The position numbers were made by a program, and so were the translations under genes. Positions 39,051-52,179 of a stretch of 64,000 nt of DNA are shown in pieces. Below the pieces are notes generated by a model, which was not told the DNA's origin, searched no databases, and saw nothing but the letters and a program-made list of their open reading frames with translations. How positions within the stretch are numbered: position 1 is the first letter of the stretch; every line of letters begins with the position of its first letter. The stretch comes from Turnera subulata. Its lineage: Eukaryota; Streptophyta; Magnoliopsida; Malpighiales; Passifloraceae. The stretch lies in contig JAKUCV010004296.1 of NCBI GenBank assembly GCA_028386065.3, positions 1,283-65,282 of the forward strand, given 5' to 3'.

Positions 39051-42000
39051 GACAGATGAGCGTGCTTATGTGGAAAAAGTATATCGTGAGTGTGATATTT
39101 GTGTGATGGATCACCATTTGCCCGCGGAACTATTGTTGTTGCCAATGGCGAATTTTGATGTAATACTGGGAATGGATTGGTTGTCTCGATATGGTGCACG
39201 GGTGGACTGTGCAAATAAAAGAGTAAAGTTTCAGCCTAGCGGAATTCATCTTCCAGGGAAAGTTTGTTTCTTCTCAACCCCAAATAATCTCTACCGTGAA
39301 GGTTGCTCGGGTGGCACGACAAACTGATTGCTTATATTTGGCATTGGTGCAAAGTGTAGGAAAGCTGAAAATTCCAATTGATCAAGTTCCTATTGTCAAT
39401 GAATTTCTTGATGTATTCCCTGATGATTTGTCGGGATTACCACCGGAACGTGAGATTGAGTTTGGCATTGAGCTTATACCTGGGGCAGAACCTGTGTCAA
39501 TCACACCCTATCGGATGGCCCCTACTGAATTGAAGGAGTTGAAGACTCAGCTGCAAAATTTGTTAGACAAGGGATTTATCAGGCCCAGTGTGTCTCCGTG
39601 GGAGCTCCAGTTCTGTTTGTTAAGAAGAAGGACGGCTCAATGAGAATATTGGTCGACTACAAGCAATTGAACAAACTGACAATTCGGAACAAATACCTAT
39701 TGCCTCGCATCGATGACTTGTTTGATCAGTTGCAAGGGGCTAAGTACTTCTCAAAGATTGATCTGAGGTCAGGGTATCATTAGTTGAGAATCAAGGAGGA
39801 GGATGTGCGAATAACAGCCTTTCGAACAAGGTATGGACATTATGAATTCTTGGTGATGCCGTTTGGACTGACCAACGCACCAGCAGCATTCATGGATTTG
39901 ATGAACGGAGTGTTCAAGCGGTATCTTGATAATTTCGTGATTGTGTTCATCGATAATGTGCTTGTTTACTCAAAGACCAAGGAGGAGCATGAAGAACACT
40001 TGAGAATTGTGCTGCAGATTTTATGGGAAGAGAAATCGTTTGCAAAATTCTCTAAGCGTGAGTTCTGGTTGGAGAAGGTGACATTCCTAGGCCATGTTAT
40101 ATCAGCGGAGGGCATTGAAGTAGACCCATAGAAAGTGGAAGTAATTGTGAAGTGGCCAAAGCCGACCAATGTGACGGAAGTACGGAGTTTCCTTGGACTG
40201 GCAGGATACTACCGACAGTTTGTTAAAGGCTTTTCATCAATTACTGCACCACTGTGTGGATTGACTCAAAAGAAGAAACCATTTGTATGGACTGATGCTT
40301 GTTAGGCTAGCTTCCAGGAGTTAAAGCATAGGCTCACAACAGCACCAATACTTACACTGCCTGAGGAAGACGGGGTGTACACTGTGTACTGTGATGCATC
40401 AAGAGTTGGATTGGGTTGTGTTTTAATGCAGGATGGTAAGGTAATTGCTTATGCATCCCAAAAACTCGAGAAGAATGAGGAGAACTACCCGGTGCATGAT
40501 CTTGAGATGGCAGTAATAGTATTTGCTTTGAAAATTCGGAGGCATTACTTGTATGGAGAGCCTTGTGAAATTTATACAGACCATAAGAGCTTGAAGTACA
40601 TAATGGAGCAGCGAGATTTGAATTTGAGGCAATGGAGATGGGTTGAAAGATTATGACTGTATCATCAAGTACCATCCTGGTAAAGCTAATGTTGTAGCTG
40701 ATGCACTTAGCCGGAAATCTGTTGGTAGTTTGGCTCACTTGGGTGTGGTCAGAAGGCCTGCAGTTGGAGCTTGGCATGAGTTGCTGGACCAAGGCTTGCA
40801 ATGTGGGGTAGCTGAATCAGGAGCATTGCTGGCACATTATCAAGTGCGATCTGTTCTAAATGATGATATTACAAAGGCCCAGAATGATGATGCTGAAACT
40901 AAACTATGGAAGGAAAAAGTGAGCCGAGGAGAGCAAGCTGGATTTGTAGTTACATATGATGGAATTCTCAGGAATGGCACAAGAATGTATGTTCCTGATG
41001 TTGGGGATCTCCGCAGTAGACTACTAAATGAAGCACATCAGACCCAATACACATTACATCCAGGTTCAACCAAGATGTACCGTGACCTCAAAACACATTA
41101 TTGGTGGAACAACATGAAGAGGGACGTGGCTGATTACGTCACCAAATGCTTGATATGTCAACAGGTGAAGGGAGAACACCAAAAACCTCCAGGGTTACTT
41201 CAGCCTCTATCTGTCCCGGAATGGAAGTGGGAAAGAGTGACCATGGATTTTGTTAGCGATCGCCGCGGACTGCAGGTGGATACGATTCCATTTGGGTGAT
41301 TGTTGACAGGTTAACCAAATCTGCTCATTTTCTTCCGGTGAAGACTACTTATGCTCATTTTCTTCCGGTGAAGACTACTTACAGTTTTGCCAAGCTAGCA
41401 CAGGTTTACATTGATGGAATTATAAGGCTTCATGGTGTGCCTGTTTCGATAGTGTCTGATCGAGGCTCACAGTTTACATCGAGATTTTGGCGAAGCTTCC
41501 AGAATGCTATGGAAACACAACTCGACTTGAGTACTGCATTTCACCCGCAAATTGATGGGCAAAGTGAATGGGTAATACAAATTCTGGAAGACATGTTACG
41601 AGCTTGCGTGCTGAGTTATGGGGATAGTTGGAGTAAATACTTATCTTTGGTTGAATTTGCCTATAACAATAGCTACTAGTACAGTATTGGTATGGCTCCA
41701 TATGAAGTGTTGTATGGTCGCAGGTGTCGAACACCGATCTGTTGGGATGAAGTTGGTGTCAGAAAACTGCTAGGTCTTGAGGTTGTGGAACTAACAGCTG
41801 AAAAAGTGAAAGTAGCCCGTGAAAATTTGGTTGTTGCTCAGAGTAGGCAAAAGTCTTATGCAGACAATAGAAGACGGAAATTGAAATTTTCTGTTGGGGA
41901 CATGGTTTTTCTTAAAGTATCACCCACAAAAGGAGTACTATGATTCGAAAGAAACGGGAAACTAAGTCCTCGATATCTGGGTCTATTTGAGATACTTGAA

Positions 42001-42345
42001 AAGATCGGACCAATAGCATATCGTCTTGCATTGCCACCGAATTTATCGCAGATACACCCGGTGTTTCATGTGTCAATGCTAAGGAAATACTTGCAAGATC
42101 CCTCACATGTTCTAGCACCATAAGAGATTCAGTTTGGGGAGGAATTGACTTATAAAGGGCAACCAATTGAGAAAGTGGATAGACAAGTGCGCAGACTCCA
42201 TAATAAGGAGGTAGTTTCTGTGAAAGTAGTTTGGGAAGATCCTTCAAGACGGGAGGTTACCTGGGAGTCTGAAAAAGAGATGTTGGATAAGTACCCACAC
42301 CTATTCTCAGGTAAATTCGAGGACGAATTTTATATAAGTGGGAGA
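39001..42345 (+). pseudogene. Gypsy pol (protease, RT, RNase H, integrase, chromodomain), broken
   Basis: Protease: only its end is present (FDVILGMDWLSRYGARVDC); the catalytic D-S/T-G stretch expected after KEDAKVSNNVVT is missing. RT (39296-40131 on) has [38 protein letters not shown] and catalytic FIDN where FIDD is expected. RNase H (40375-40656): [27 protein letters not shown]. Integrase: HPGSTKMYRDL...CLICQQ zinc region, core at TMDFV, SDRGSQFTSRF and HPQIDGQSEW. Chromodomain-like end: VSVKVVWEDPSRREVTWESE near 42200-42280. Stops at 39781, 40129, 40303, 41678, 41942 and 42121 interrupt it, and there are frameshifts near 39600, 40650 and 41290. All functions are lost. Confidence 0.9.
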
Positions 42346-42348
42346 TGA

Positions 42349-44272
42349 TGTGATAACCCGTATAATAGAGACTGAAAGTATTTACTTGATGAAGGAAAAA
42401 TGCTGGAATGAGAGTTGGTCTCAATAGGCCCTAGTTGGCTAGACATTGGCTTAGTTAGTCAGTAACTGGTACGGGTGGATTGATTAATGGGTGATTAGTC
42501 TTAATCACTGATTAGAGTGCGCTAAGTGCTTAGGGAAAACTAATTGAGGATTAAGTAAAACCTGAGTTTGTGGTGAGCTGGCTGAGTATGTTCACTGGGA
42601 AGACAAGCTCTAGTGGAAAGCAACCAGGAAGTGGAGAGTTGCATGTGCAAGGTGTCAGCATCTAGTGGAAAGTAGGCAGGAGGTAGAGAGCTGCCTGGGC
42701 AGGTGGCAGATCCTGATGAAAAAGGCAACAAGTGGCTGCCTAGTCACCTGTTAGTCTTAACCATACTTGCCTAAGCAAGCACTCCAACCCTCAATTCTGC
42801 CAAAAACGTTAGAGGCACAGGGAGAGGAGATACTCAGCCATCCTCCAGGTTTTCTCAAACAGCTAGCACACAAAGGAAGGGGGTAAGTGATTTGAGTTGG
42901 AATTCTTAAGGGTTTTTGCATTGTTTGGCTTGCTTGGTGTGCTGTTGGCTTGGACAGTGCACCAATTCAATTTTGTGAGGAGTATGTGGTTTTATTGTTG
43001 GATGTTGGCTTGAGGATGGACAGTATGTAGGTTGGAGGCATTGGCTGGTGGAATTGAAGCACAATTGACCTACAGGAGGCCAATTGGTGCGCCTGGTGCA
43101 CAAAATTGCTTCTGCTGGTGGTCAATTGGTCCTTCTAGTGCTTAATTGGCCTGGACTGGAGAACCTGATGGCTTGTAGGTCTAACAAGTGCTTGAGTAAT
43201 TATGCTACTACACATGGTTAGGGCAGATGGCTGGATTTGGCGTGCCAATATATGCATTGGTGCCAACCGATTGGCTTAACTAGGCTAATGAGTGTGTAGG
43301 CTAACCTGCTAGAGCTTCTATTTCATGTATATGTTGATGTGCTATATATTGATGTATGCTTATGTGTGGCAGGTGTTAAAACCCAAGGAGCACCAAGAGA
43401 AGGTGAAGGGCCTAGTGAGGCCTAATTCTGTGTAAGTTGGGTTGTCATGCTTGTAATGGTTGATGATGCTGCTTGTTGGTTAATAACCCAATTTGCTTGT
43501 TGATGGCACCTTTGGTGCAATATTGATGACGAGATGATGATTGGCTTATTGACGAGTCCGATATTCGCACTGTGCATTTCATGCATTACATTTGCATCAT
43601 AACACCTGTATAAGATGATATTGATGATGAACCTTGCACTGCGTCTAGGCTGCTTGGTCTACGAGATGATGGTGGTGTTGTGCTTGGCATAGTGTGTGGT
43701 TTTGGTAGCCAATCTATTGTGCCTCGTATGTGGTTTTGTCTGCTAAGAAGTAACACCATTGACAAGGTTACAAGACCCCCTAGGTAGGCCTAGTACAACC
43801 CCACGATAGCTTACCCGTGGGCTGTTCATGGTGGATTGATGAGAAACTGTTGGATGTTGTTGCTACTAGTGTGTATTATTGTTGTTGCTAGTTTGATCAC
43901 CTGCTTATTGAGTCTGTGGACTCACCCCCCTTCTTTCCACTCCCTTTCAGGGCAAGGAGTTGATCAGTTTGGTGTGAGAAGGCTCGAGAGACTCGTTTGT
44001 TAGACGATGGGTACTTAGCCAAACCTGGTTCTAGCTAGACTATGTGTATATAAGAATAACTACCGCAAGAACACAAGTAGTGCCCCAACTATGTAGTATG
44101 AAACCTATGTAATATAAGCTGGATGTTTGAGTATGGTTTTATAATTCGGCTTTTGATGTTTCTGTTGATTATAGCTGCGCAATAATCGTTTTGCCCATTG
44201 GGCTAGCTTCTGCTCATTGTTGATGTAGGCCTTTGGGTGCCCTGTGTCATGCTATGTGATGCGCAAGGCACC
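42349..44272 (+). repeat. Gypsy 3' LTR, truncated at its end
   Basis: It starts TGTGATAACCCGTATAATAG right after the purine-rich GTGGGAGATGA (polypurine tract) and tracks the 5' LTR up to GCGCAAGGCACC. The last ~31 bases, including the terminal TGACA, are missing. Confidence 0.9.
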
Positions 44273-47040
44273 AATTATTCATAATTAACAGTTCATCATT
44301 AATCACAATATCCACACGACCAATAACACAGTCCAACAACAGCAACAACAATAACCATAGTAGTCAAATAACCAACAATGACCATCTCAGCAGTTCGATC
44401 AAACAACAAAGCACACACTGTATTACAGGCACATATCAAGGGTTATCCATCCTCACCTTAGCCGGTTATTAATTATGGAATTCCTCAAAAGGTTCCGAAT
44501 CCAGATCCTCGTGGAACTGCTCATTATTAGCTCCTATATTGAACAAATGATATGCACACATAAGATGTACAGTAATGACATGTAGATGATAGTCTAATAC
44601 TGTAAACCGTAAAACACTACGCCAATGCAGTTACAACCTTGGGTTATATTCCCTTATCATCATCATTCACCATTTTATTCCCAGTACCAAAATAAAATAC
44701 CATTTTTATATCCGGTTATTATTCCGATATTATACTTTGATAATACCCCTTCCAAAAATATTTTTAATAAAAATAATTATTATCATATCATGTATTGTTT
44801 TCCAAAAATTATTTCCACAAAATAATTATACCACATATATTCTCTTCTATCACAAAATAATTTTCCCAAAAGTAATGATCACGTATATATATATATATAT
44901 CCAAAAATACAGTGTCTTACAAAATAATTATTTACTTGATAACCAAATGATAGTTAACAAATACAAAAATAATACCAGTAGTGAAGCCGATAAATAATGA
45001 ACACTGGTAGAATAATATAACCAATAATAATAATAATAATAATTTAATCTATAAATAAATATTAAATTAACCACATTACCGTATATGGACTTGTCGGCTA
45101 CTGTTAATAAATATTAAATAACCCAAAATATTATTTTTCTAGTAAACTAGAAATTATAAGAATAATAATAATTACTATTACCCAAGTATAAATTTAAATT
45201 ATAATAACCAAAATATCTTAGAGAAAATAATTTCATTCATAAAATATTATTTCCAGAAAATAATAACTATATGTATAGCTCTGAGTATGGAATTGTTGAT
45301 GTTGGTATATCCGATAAGTAAAACTGACATGGTATATATAAATCGTAAAACTGATTGAAGGAAGTATTATAATCAGATTGTACAATTCATAAAGTATTTC
45401 ATATCGCAACTTAGTTAATACCATTAGCAAAAGAAATATTTTATCAGAGAATTAATTAATTAATAGTAATAACATACCCACTATTTATTTTAACTTAATT
45501 GATAATTAAAATATCACATATCACGATCACTTTTGTAAAAACTCAGGTGTCCAAAGTATTATTCAAAACCAAGCCATAAAATGTTAATTCTTGTATAATC
45601 CGAGTGAAACCATAGACAATTATTAATCAAATAAGTAGGTTGAATTAATTCTTTCATTAACTCATATAATAGCAGTTAATTATATCCGTTTATATCAAGC
45701 CATTAAAAGAACTATTAATACCGTCCCGAGAACATGGATCTTGGCACGTTCGGCCCGTCTTTCGAGTCCGTTAGTGCACCAGGCCCAAACCCGAGCCCAC
45801 TAGATTAATCGAACTCAAGGGAATTACCACGTTGTTTATAAGCCATCAAGGTTCTGCCTACCTGTAAAATTGTCTTCAAGGGAACGATCATCAACCCAAC
45901 TATTCCACCACAACTGTGAAATACTCAACCAACAATCCTCAAGTCATGAACACCCACTGCTACTGTTCGTCACCGAACCCATCGTCTAATCCACCGTGTT
46001 GAACCATAGCTGAACCAAATACTAACACCAACCCCATGCTCACAGCATCAAACCGTCGGCCAGAGCACCACCGTATCTGCCACCCAAAGCACCCTAACCC
46101 CAAACCATAGCAACCACAGCAAGGTCACCCCAACCACCACACCTGAATCCGTCGAAACCCAAGCATAGAGGAACAACACCACAACAAACTACCATCCGCC
46201 CATCCACAATCATCACCTCCTCTCTCCGGCCATCACCCAAAAACCATCTTCAACACACACCAATTTGCCGAAAATTACCACCAACGCCATCTAATCAATC
46301 AACACAGACCCACCGAATCAAGCAATCAACAACCAAACCCACACCCATTCAATCAACACCAACCCACAGCCCAAACACAAAACCAAGACCCGATAGCAGC
46401 AACCTCCGACAATCAAAGGAGACAGCAAAGAAAAGGAAGGAGAGGGGCGGCCAAAGACTCACCCAAGCTCGGCTTTGCCGGCGGCGGTTCGAGGAAAGAA
46501 CAGGGTCCACTGGTTCCTCCTCTAGATGGGAAACGGCAGCGATAAGGAAGGGGCGAAGACCGTGAGGTAAAGGTGAAAGGGAGAGGATGTGAGGGTGCGG
46601 AGAAGAGGAAGGAGGCAGAGGAGAAGATGGTGGTAATTTCGTGGGAGGATTGGGGAGTGAAGAAGAGTACCATAGAGAGGGGAGAGAAGAAGTGGAGGAA
46701 GATGGCTTCGGCTGTTTACAGAGAAGAAGAACATAGGAAAATTGAGGGAATTTGCAAGGAGGAAATTACAGGGAATGATTGAAGGAAAAGAATGAGGTAA
46801 ATAATGGAGAGACAGAAGTGATGGATGGAGTGTGGATGTGAGCTGGTGATGCTCGTGATAGACAAAATAATGGAGAAAGGAATGAAGTAGACAAAGTAAC
46901 AAAAGAAAGAAAAGAAAGGAGGTTTTGAAAAACTAAACGTCGGTGTCGGGTGAGTGGGGCAGAAGAAGACAAAAAAAAAGAGAAAGAAATGTAAATTGTA
47001 ATAAACAACGGCTGAAGAATAAAAACTGCCGACACTTAAA
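44273..47040 (-). repeat. Fragment of the long gypsy-type LTR family
   Basis: 44430-44560 matches the LTR at 30232-33461 (ATATCAAGGGTTATCCATCC, CACATAAGATG) and the one at 58608-61311, and is followed by the same kind of AT-rich centre (44640-45560). Beyond that it diverges from the other two, including a CA-rich stretch at 45890-46400 and a purine-rich stretch at 46420-46920. Its left end is missing, joined to the truncated gypsy LTR. The right limit is approximate. Orientation is inferred from the related LTRs. Confidence 0.6.
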
Positions 47041-48961
47041 ACCTTGTCGTATTGTTCAAAACATTACCAAATCTTTTTTTAAGGTAAACAATTTTTTTCC
47101 TCTTTATTTCAAAACCAAATATTAATTTCAATAATTTCTAATAAATCAAACACAATATCACAGTAAATCTCCAACACACTCTGGAATTTATAACAAGTAT
47201 AGAAGAAGGAATTTCTTAAAGAATATATTTAATAAATCATTAAATCGAATAAATAAATACTTAGCCAAAAATTATCTGAATTTTACTCAAAGGTAATAAA
47301 AATGAATCGAGTGTTAACAAGATAAATTAAAAAGTAGTGCTTCCCTTTTACACTGGAACAAGTGAGCCGCATTAAAATGTGAAATACTTCTAACTTGAGC
47401 AAAGGATGACAGGAACCGATGCCACAGACTTCCATATAGATCTTCAAAGCTAGCTATCTGTAGTTGCATCTCTTTCACGTTCACTATCTTTTGCCCCTAA
47501 TTAAGAGTTTTCTTGCAGGTACTAGACTTACCAAAGCAATAACTTGGACTTTAAATCGTGGTACAACAACTTATTCAAATAGCAAATAACGGAGGTTGAC
47601 TGCCACAAAATCAACTACAGTTACACTACAATAAAGCTAAGCTATTGTTTTTCCAGAAGGCTCCTAGCTAGTATACTCCACCTCACTTGGTAGAGTTCTC
47701 AAAAGAGTGATGTTCATGATATTGTCAAAGCCAAAGAATGAGAATGCACAACTTTTTTGTGCAGTTCCAATTGTGCCTTTGAAGGCTGGTAATTCGTTGG
47801 GAAATCAAAGTGAAGTTGTTGCATGGGATCAGAGTAAAGCAAAGTTCATAAATCGTGTCTGCAGATTGAATTGGTATATGTTTTCATGCCATATGTAATT
47901 GGAAATTAAGGATACATTTTTTTCTTTATTGGTTTTCATTTTAACATCCCTGTGGATAATGATGCGATTAATTTTTGTTAATTTAATGAAATCTTAGTTT
48001 CTATTAATAGACAAATTTTGTCCTTTATATCTAAAAGCACAATATTTGACTGATTTGAAAAGTATTAGGAAGAAATTTTTCTAAACAAAATTTTTCCATC
48101 CAAATATTTTATTAGAAACAACATTTGTCCTCTTATGTGGTGACAAGCTAAGGTGGCTAACTTCAAATTAGTCTCCATAAAGGTGTCAAGGCTTGAGGAC
48201 AAGGAGACGAATTTGTCTATAGTAAAATTTGTTCCTAAAGGTCTAAAACGAGAAATTTTATGCCAAATGTGACAAAAAAAAGTTGTCACATTTGCTTGGC
48301 ACATAGAGAAGTTCATGTAGTTGGATGTTCAGATTAGCACTCTTACCAGATTGTTCCTTACATGGCCACTCAGTTTCGCTTCAAGAAGCAACTGAGCTCT
48401 GAATTTGGAGAATGCACAGATTTCACCGTAGGCTAGCTATTAGCCTCTACTTCACTTGCCTCTATAATTATTAGGGTGGTTGCATTTTATTCCTTTTTTT
48501 TTTTTGTATCCGCTGCTAGCTCAAAACTATGTAACTATTATTTTATCAGAATCTCTTTTCACTAATTAGCAAAGGCTTTTCATTAATATTGAATGAATTT
48601 TTTGGAGATTTAATTTCCATTCCAAAATATTTCATAAACATTTTTAAAATGTATTTTCTTTTCCATTTCTTATATCATGATTTACGTCTTAGTAATTGGG
48701 TTTCCTCGTTCTTGACCTTGTCCGGTGTATGCGTTCATGCCATCTTGGCTCCTTATCTCCCTGCTTGCTTGAATAAATATCTCCCTGCTTGCTTGAATAA
48801 ATCTTCCGGGAAGAGTTAAATTGAGTTAATTCAGTATGAGCTAGGAATCTCATATACCCGTAACATATATATTCAAAGCTTTATTAAACCAAAATACCAA
48901 ATCAGCAAGCAGTACGCATGAAAAGTCATCAGCACACATAAAAATTCTCTGAGAAAACATT
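47041..48961. other. AT-rich intergenic region, possible gene scraps
   Basis: No complete gene. A 63-codon frame at 47707-47898 (FCAVPIVPLKAGNSLGN, VVAWDQSKAKFINRVC) reads like coding sequence but I do not recognise it. A 12-base-armed hairpin with a purine loop lies at 48263-48296, and a 25-base direct duplication (ATCTCCCTGCTTGCTTGAATAA unit) at 48755-48802. The end carries the target duplication of the next element. Confidence 0.35.
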
Positions 48962-48966
48962 AGCTA

Positions 48967-49234
48967 TGTTGTGAATAATGGTATTACTATTGTGGATAAT
49001 TGGAAGGAAAGGCAAGAGGAAGAAGAGAAGAAAAAATTAGCTATGTTGTGAATAATGGTATTACTATTGTGGATAATTGGAAGGAAAGGCAAGAGGAAGA
49101 AGAGAAGAAAAAATTGCAGAGCAGCAAATTTTGCTCATTCATTTTATTCGTTTTTCCCCTTTGCAATATATAGGAGGATACAAGCAATGTTAGGTGAGTA
49201 CACGTAAATGACATTCACGTGTTTATTTACAACA
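48967..49234 (-). repeat. Copia 3' LTR with a 77-bp tandem duplication
   Basis: The first 77 bases (TGTTGTGAAT ... AAAAAATTAGCTA) occur twice in tandem, at 48967-49043 and from 49044, before the full LTR continues to 49234. The other LTR has a single copy. The repeated unit includes the AGCTA target sequence, so the duplication arose at the insertion junction. Confidence 0.9.
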
Positions 49235-49243
49235 CTCCCCCTT
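49235..49243 (-). promoter_or_regulatory. Polypurine tract of the copia-type element
   Basis: Minus strand AAGGGGGAG directly abuts the LTR TGTTGTAAATA, as needed for plus-strand priming. Confidence 0.7.
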
Positions 49244-51559
49244 GAGTGTCATTGTGTATTGAGTAGAATACGCTTAAAGAGAACTGCCTCATTAAAAACC
49301 TTACCAAGAAAAACCCAATGGGATAAAAACTTGGTGAAGGAAAAAAGAGTGCAGTGCGTATTCTGCTCCCCCTCATTTTGACCTCTCTGGATTTCTTGAT
49401 GTTGTTGCATGCCAATCGTCCTCTTGTCAACTTTTGTTGATGTGTGCCTTGTCTGATCACTTTTGATACATCATTACTTTACTGGACAGTGTATGCGGCA
49501 TCATCTACATAGTTCGTTGTTGGAGCATCTGCCTTGCTACCATCTTGAGCATGTACATCTTCGAATGTAGTCGGGCACGGTCTCGACTAGCTCCGTGTAT
49601 AATGATAATTTCAGCATTATTGGTAGTGTTTTGTGCTTCACATGATACTTGTGGTATCTGCAAGACAAACTATATTTTCTTTGGGTTGTAGTGTCATATC
49701 TTATTGTGTCCCAAAGATAAAAGCATAGCCATATCTCGCCAATAGGCTTATGGCAGAAGCTACGAGCTTCGTGTTACAAGCACTTTAATATGGTACTCCG
49801 GGACCAATAAGTGCAAATTCAGTTTAAACCATATAAAATCGATTCAGCTTGGTATTATATATTCCCGGGAATTAGTTGCTTCAGGCAACTTGAATCCTTC
49901 AAGGATTCTTATGCATAAATCATAACTTGTGGATCCATAGAAAATAGGTTGTAACCGCATCCATTGGATGCACTTCTAATATATTGCCAGACTTATCGTA
50001 TAATTGCATCCACCACAGGGGAGTATATCTCCTCATAATTAGTACCGGGTCGTTGGGTAAAAATTTTGCTACAAACCGTGCTTTATATCTCACTTTATTT
50101 AATTTTCCTCATTTCTTTTCCGCACAAAATACTCATTTGTAATCGACCGGTTTTACACCATCAGGTGTTGGGACCATCGGCCCAAAGTTTCTCGCTTCAC
50201 ATGCGAGTCCAACACAGCCTTTAATCATGTTTCTCTATTTTGGCCAATCATACTTCGCCTACATTCGCCAGTGTATGTTCATGATCCTCATTTTATTTAG
50301 CGCTATATTATAAATAAAACAAGTATTCCGCGACGGTTATTTTCACATTGGTTCCATATTATTTCTGACACTGTGATTGAGATCTCATCATGCTCATTTA
50401 TTTTAGGTACCTGAGTTACTTCTGGAACTTTATCAATTTATGTCAGAAAACCTCTTCTGGAGGATTTTCCTCTGCATGAGGGCTTTTAATTCAAACCTCT
50501 ACTGGAGGCCTTATTTCCTTACTAGGGCCATCTTATCACTTTGCTCCTTTATTCTCTATCGAGAATTTCTTTTCTTTTGGAACCGAGTATAATCTATAGA
50601 TTCATTTGCATACTTACATTGTTCTTCAGGAACATTAATCTAAACAGGAGCATTTGCTGTTGGTATATGGTCACACTTAATTTAAATGTGTCTGGCAATT
50701 GCATATCAATTTTCCTACAAATGAATCATCTTTTGAACTTCAGGTTCATACTAATTTATTCGAGGATCAAAAACTAAATATTGATAAATCATTTCAATAA
50801 TCTCTTGATCCAGCTGCTTATTACCTCCCCCTGATGTTAGGTAAAACATGAAATTAATAAGCAAATCTTACAATAAATGAATCTCCAATCTCCTATCATA
50901 GGTTTCGATTACTCTTGTAACTTATGGAGATTCATACCCAACGTAGATTCTCAATCTTCTTTAAGAGACCATTTCACAACCCTGTGGTGGAGCATAATAT
51001 ACTAAATAACCGATGGTCCGAAGATGGGAGATACTAAGTATGTGACCATTAATCAATTAAATGGGGGGACCTTATAACATCATGTTGGCTTGATGCACTC
51101 AAGTGTTGCTGCATATAAAATACCATTTTCTCAAACAGTAATATTTCATCAATAGTCATGTAATCAATTGTCAATGTTCCCCCAGATCTATTTGGGTTTA
51201 TTTCCAATGATATACATTATCCACTGAAGAAATATACCAGCATTATCTAGACATATAGTCTAGTAACATAAGTAGGGACATATACCTGCAAGTGGCTTAG
51301 TTATTAAATTAGTGCGCACAATGCCAACTTGCGTTACACAATAGACCATCTAGTCGATGCATCGTAAAAATTACCTAGATGGTTAACACCGCGGATTTAT
51401 CAGTCCGCGTTTATGTCCCTGAACTATTCTCAAACTTGTTGGTGATACTAGGCCATTCTCATCTTAGGAAGGCCGTATAATAACTTTCGCAGCAAACAAA
51501 CTCATAGAAATTCATTGATTGTAAAACTTCTAGTTTTTCAATGAATGATCCAATAAATT

Positions 51560-51605
51560 TTGAGCATCATTATTGACCCGGGATGGCCCAACCGGTCATG
51601 CCAAA
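51560..51605 (-). pseudogene. Copia GAG-pre-integrase remnant
   Basis: The minus strand reads IVWHDRLGHPGSIMML, the conserved start of the integrase zinc-binding region of copia elements. It is the clearest surviving coding motif of this element and fixes its orientation. Flanking frames are full of stops. Confidence 0.75.
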
Positions 51606-52179
51606 CAATAAGTCCATGTACCAACTTCAAGAACTTCAAGTTGGTGCCAGCTTCATGCTGGATAACTTAGAAAAATTATTTACCAGCTTCTGGCTGGTGC
51701 ATACTAGCTATAAATTACATATCTATCAGCCAACTTCTAGTTGGTCTCAGCTTCAGGCTATATAAATTTGTGTATTTAAACACTTAAAATTTCTAGCTTC
51801 AGGCTAGAGCATTTCAGCTTCTGGCTTGATATGTTAAGTTTCGATTACTCAACTGCTACCTTCAGGCAAGCTATATATGTGCCAATTTTAGGCTTATTTC
51901 TGCCACTCATGTCAAAAAGATCAGAATTATTGGACAATAATTAAAGTAGTGGCAAACTTTTCCAAAAACAAAACCTCGAAGATTGAAAAGCTTTGGAGTT
52001 TACTGACAAATAATGCAAAGTTTTAATTACCGAAAAATCTTCTGGATCTTTTCGGAGACAGAAGAAGGGTCCACATTTGAAAAACTGACACCTAGCTGTC
52101 TAATCTCAGACTATAAGAAGGGGAGGCGGATGAGATAGGAAGATGCAGAAAACTCAAAAAAATCAACAGGACAAGAAAA

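Larger units (their letters stand above)
35589..44272 (+). mobile_element. Ty3/gypsy chromovirus, 3' LTR truncated
   Basis: Two ~1.95-kb LTRs beginning TGTGATAACCCGTATAAT flank a gag-protease-RT-RNase H-integrase-chromodomain region on the plus strand. The order and the C-terminal chromodomain place it in the chromoviruses. The 5' LTR ends ...GGGGCGTGACA at 37547. The 3' LTR stops after GCGCAAGGCACC, about 31 bases short, and joins another repeat, so no target duplication can be read. The LTRs differ at about 5-7 percent of positions in the parts I compared. It interrupts the endonuclease-like frame at 35076-35588. Confidence 0.92.

Noticed and set aside
46413..47035. Overlapping Ser/Leu/Pro-rich minus-strand frames
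   Set aside because: They lie in a purine-rich stretch inside a retrotransposon fragment and have no domain or homologous frame in the sister copies.
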